Origin: Desulfobacterales bacterium | GTDB lineage: Bacteria > Desulfobacterota > Desulfobacteria > Desulfobacterales > Desulfobacteraceae | DNA length: 8,042 nt | Direction of reading: 5' to 3' | Assembly: GCA_022361535.1 (NCBI GenBank) | Contig: JAKSAU010001090.1 | Span: 1-8,042 of the forward strand | Part shown: positions 5,637 to 8,042 of the stretch, piece by piece | How positions within the stretch are numbered: the first letter of the stretch is position 1 | Layout of the letters: each line of letters begins with the position of its first letter | Notes under the pieces: generated by a model | What the model was told of the DNA's origin: nothing | The model's database searches: none | Seen by the model: only the letters and a program-made list of their open reading frames with translations | Program-made: the position numbers and the translations under genes

Positions 5637-8042
5637 TTACATATTCCGGCGATATTTACCACCCACTTCGTACAATGCGTTAGTAATTGTGCCCAAAGAA
5701 CAGCTTTGTACTGTTTCCATGAGCTGTTCAAACATGTTGTCACCGTTCAACGCGGTTTCCTTAAGGGCAGCCAGAGCCGGATCCATATCTTCGGCATTGG
5801 CCTCTTTGAATGCTGCAAGGCGTTCAAGCTGGGCATCTTTTTGTTCGTCTGTTGCACGTGCCAGCTCAAGATGATTGGCCATTTCCGCGTAATCTGCATC
5901 CGGATCTTCAAAGGTATTCACACCAACGATGGGATGTTTGCCTGTATGTTTGAGATATTCATAATACATGGATTCTTCCTGGATCTTACCTCTCTGGTAT
6001 CCGGTTTCCATGGCACCAAGGACACCGCCGCGCTCTGTGATCCGCTCAAACTCAATAAGTACGGCCTCTTCTACCAGATCAGTAAGTTCATCAACAATAA
6101 ACGATCCCTGGAGAGGATTCTCGTTCATGGCAAGCCCCCACTCCCTGTTGATGATCAACTGAATGGCAAGCGCCCTGCGGACAGATTCTTCAGACGGCGT
6201 GGTAATGGCTTCGTCAAAGGCATTGGTGTGCAGGGAGTTGCAGTTATCGTAAATGGCGCACAGCCCCTGGAGCGTGGTCCTGATATCATTGAACTGGATA
6301 TCCTGGGAATGCAGGGACCGGCCAGAGGTCTGGATATGGTATTTCAGTTTCTGGGATTTTTCGTTTCCACCATATTTATACCGCATAGCCACGGCCCAAA
6401 TCCGCCGTGCTACCCGCCCGATTACTGTGTATTCCGGATCCATTCCATTGGAAAAGAAAAAGGACAGGTTAGGCGCAAAATCATTAATGTCCATGCCGCG
6501 GGACAGGTAGTACTCTACATAGGTGAACCCGTTTGCAAGGGTTAGGGCCAGCTGTGTAATAGGATTAGCCCCGGCTTCAGCAATATGGTAACCGGAGATG
6601 GACACCGAGTAAAAATTTTGAACCTTATGATCAATGAAAAACTGCTGGATATCCCCCATCATCTTTAAAGCGAATTCTATTGAGAAGATACATGTATTCT
6701 GACCCTGGTCTTCTTTTAGGATATCAGCCTGGACCGTGCCCCTGACATTTGACAAGGCGTAGGCCTTGATGTCAGCGGCTTCTTTTTCATCAGGCCGTCT
6801 TCCATTATCTTCGACAAATTTATCGGTTTGCTGGGCAATAGCCGTATTCATGAACATGGCCAGCATCATGGGTGCAGGCCCGTTGATGGTCATGGAAACG
6901 GACGTATTCGGCGCACACAAATCAAAACCGCTGTAAAGCACCTTCACATCTTCCAAGGTACAGATACTGACCCCTGAGGTGCCAATTTTACCATAAATAT
7001 CAGGACGGCGGTCCGGATCAAATCCGTAAAGGGTTACCGAATCAAAGGCAGTGGAAAGTCTCTTGGCCGGATAGGCAGATGACAGCAGTCTGAACCTGGC
7101 ATTGGTGTCGGCAGGACCGCCCTCCCCTGCAAACATCCGCGTGGGGTCTTCATCAGCCCGTTTCAAGGGGAATACGCCTGCTGTATAGGGGAAGCTTCCG
7201 GCAAAATTTTCTTTTCGCATCCAGGTATATTGCTCACCCGGATCTTTGAACCTGGGTACTGATATCTTTGAGATCTTGGAATGAGACAGGGATTCCGAGT
7301 ATAGGGGCAAACGGAATTCTTTATCTCTGACATGGTAAACCAGTTCATCCTTCTGGTACATATCAGTGCAATGCTCAAAATCCGCAACAAGCTCATTGGT
7401 CTCACCAGCCACCAATCTGTCTGTATCAGCTACGGCAGCCTTAAGTTGGTCAATCTTGCTGACCTGTTTTTCCTCAAGGGCCTTGATTGTTTCTTCAATG
7501 TGCCAGCGCTGGCGGATGGCGTCAGCCTGCTCTTCTGTTTGTTTATGGTACTGACGGACGGTATCGGCTATTTCCGCCAGATACCGGACCCGGTCACCCG
7601 GGATTATAATTGTTTTAGAAGATGATTCCTTAACACTGGTTCTGGGGATGGATGACTCATAATGGACACCTTTTTTCTCTTCAATGGCATCCAGCAGGCC
7701 GTGGTAAAATGAGGTTACCCCATCATCATTAAACTTTGAGGCGATAGTACCGTAAACCGGCATCTCTTTAGGGTCTTTGTCCCAAGCTTTGCGGTTACGC
7801 TGAACCTGTTTTCGGACATCTCGCAGGGCATCTTCACTGCCTTTTTTCTCGTATTTATTGACCACCACAATATCGGCATAATCCAGCATATCAATTTTCT
7901 CAAGCTGGGACGGAGCACCATATTCCGCGGTCATCACATAGATGGACAGATCTACCAGATCCACGACCCGGGAGTCTCCCTGGCCGATACCTGCGGTTTC
8001 CACAATAACGATATCGTAACCAGCGGCCTTGGCCACTTCAAC
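5637..8042 (-). CDS. icmF: Fused isobutyryl-CoA mutase (GTPase-mutase portion; N-terminus outside window)
   Basis: The frame is open to the right edge, giving 801 visible codons of a family that is about 1,090 residues. The B12-binding domain and the Walker A part of the G-protein domain are outside. Numbering from the GTG at 8036 (an internal Val): the G-domain remnant has ETAGIGQGD (13-21) and the base-recognition motif NKYE (60-63). A helical linker follows (about 160-215), then the TIM-barrel acyl-CoA mutase with [12 protein letters not shown], the [13 protein letters not shown] segment and [11 protein letters not shown], where His484 is the cobalamin-mutase active-site His. The C-terminus GGKYRRNM is typical of IcmF. 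Phe302 (RMFAGE) and Gln446 (GQNT) occupy the substrate-selecting positions. Methylmalonyl-CoA mutase has Tyr and Arg there. IcmF isomerises isobutyryl-CoA and n-butyryl-CoA with adenosylcobalamin, and its G domain edits and loads the cofactor. It is first of three leftward genes visible, 81 bp upstream of the thiolase. Confidence 0.92.
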   Translation of the reverse strand, partial: VEVAKAAGYDIVIVETAGIGQGDSRVVDLVDLSIYVMTAEYGAPSQLEKIDMLDYADIVVVNKYEKKGSEDALRDVRKQVQRNRKAWDKDPKEMPVYGTIASKFNDDGVTSFYHGLLDAIEEKKGVHYESSIPRTSVKESSSKTIIIPGDRVRYLAEIADTVRQYHKQTEEQADAIRQRWHIEETIKALEEKQVSKIDQLKAAVADTDRLVAGETNELVADFEHCTDMYQKDELVYHVRDKEFRLPLYSESLSHSKISKISVPRFKDPGEQYTWMRKENFAGSFPYTAGVFPLKRADEDPTRMFAGEGGPADTNARFRLLSSAYPAKRLSTAFDSVTLYGFDPDRRPDIYGKIGTSGVSICTLEDVKVLYSGFDLCAPNTSVSMTINGPAPMMLAMFMNTAIAQQTDKFVEDNGRRPDEKEAADIKAYALSNVRGTVQADILKEDQGQNTCIFSIEFALKMMGDIQQFFIDHKVQNFYSVSISGYHIAEAGANPITQLALTLANGFTYVEYYLSRGMDINDFAPNLSFFFSNGMDPEYTVIGRVARRIWAVAMRYKYGGNEKSQKLKYHIQTSGRSLHSQDIQFNDIRTTLQGLCAIYDNCNSLHTNAFDEAITTPSEESVRRALAIQLIINREWGLAMNENPLQGSFIVDELTDLVEEAVLIEFERITERGGVLGAMETGYQRGKIQEESMYYEYLKHTGKHPIVGVNTFEDPDADYAEMANHLELARATDEQKDAQLERLAAFKEANAEDMDPALAALKETALNGDNMFEQLMETVQSCSLGTITNALYEVGGKYRRNM

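Noticed and set aside
5706..6545. 279-codon open frame on the plus strand opposite the mutase gene
   Set aside because: It is an antisense shadow of the mutase C-terminal region, with no recognisable domain.
8034..8036. GTG as the start codon of the mutase gene
   Set aside because: The frame continues upstream to the window edge (Val-Glu precede it), and the point lies inside the GTPase domain, after the expected B12-binding domain. It is an internal Val codon.

Overview
The window holds seven protein-coding genes, two of them cut by the window edges. There are no rRNA or tRNA genes, no CRISPR array and no recognisable insertion sequence. The gene set is short-chain acyl-CoA metabolism built on a fused B12-dependent isobutyryl-CoA mutase, at moderate GC. 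It fits a mesophilic anaerobic bacterium that oxidises fatty acids, and the protein style reminds me of sulfate-reducing Desulfobacterota (Desulfobacterales). That placement is an impression from sequence style, not a search result.

Right part (3360-8042, minus strand): three genes read leftwards in the order icmF (5' end outside the window), acetyl-CoA C-acetyltransferase, 3-hydroxybutyryl-CoA dehydrogenase. Together they suggest a route from isobutyryl-CoA to n-butyryl-CoA (IcmF), then through crotonyl-CoA and 3-hydroxybutyryl-CoA (enzymes not in this window) to acetoacetyl-CoA (dehydrogenase) and two acetyl-CoA (thiolase). The mutase carries Phe and Gln at the two substrate-selecting positions, which fits isobutyryl/butyryl-CoA and not methylmalonyl-CoA. 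A 119-nt imperfect palindrome lies between the thiolase stop codon and the dehydrogenase gene.

Middle part (1333-3329, minus strand): a terminator-like hairpin separates the dehydrogenase from a second pair of genes. These are an M24-family (Xaa-Pro aminopeptidase-like) metallopeptidase with all five metal ligands, followed 9 bp later by an SGNH/GDSL hydrolase with its full catalytic set. They look translationally coupled. Their physiological substrates cannot be read from the sequence.

Left part (1-1332): two plus-strand genes with visibly lower GC, the 3' portion of a metallo-beta-lactamase-fold hydrolase (one zinc-ligand His replaced by Tyr) and an unrecognised 148-residue protein. They converge on the SGNH gene across a 326-bp non-coding interval. 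That interval contains a 79-nt compound stem-loop whose substitutions mostly keep G-U pairing in plus-strand RNA.

I did not find a clear new multi-gene system. The most notable items are the two long palindromes, the isobutyryl-CoA operon logic, and the terminator that abuts the peptidase ribosome-binding site.
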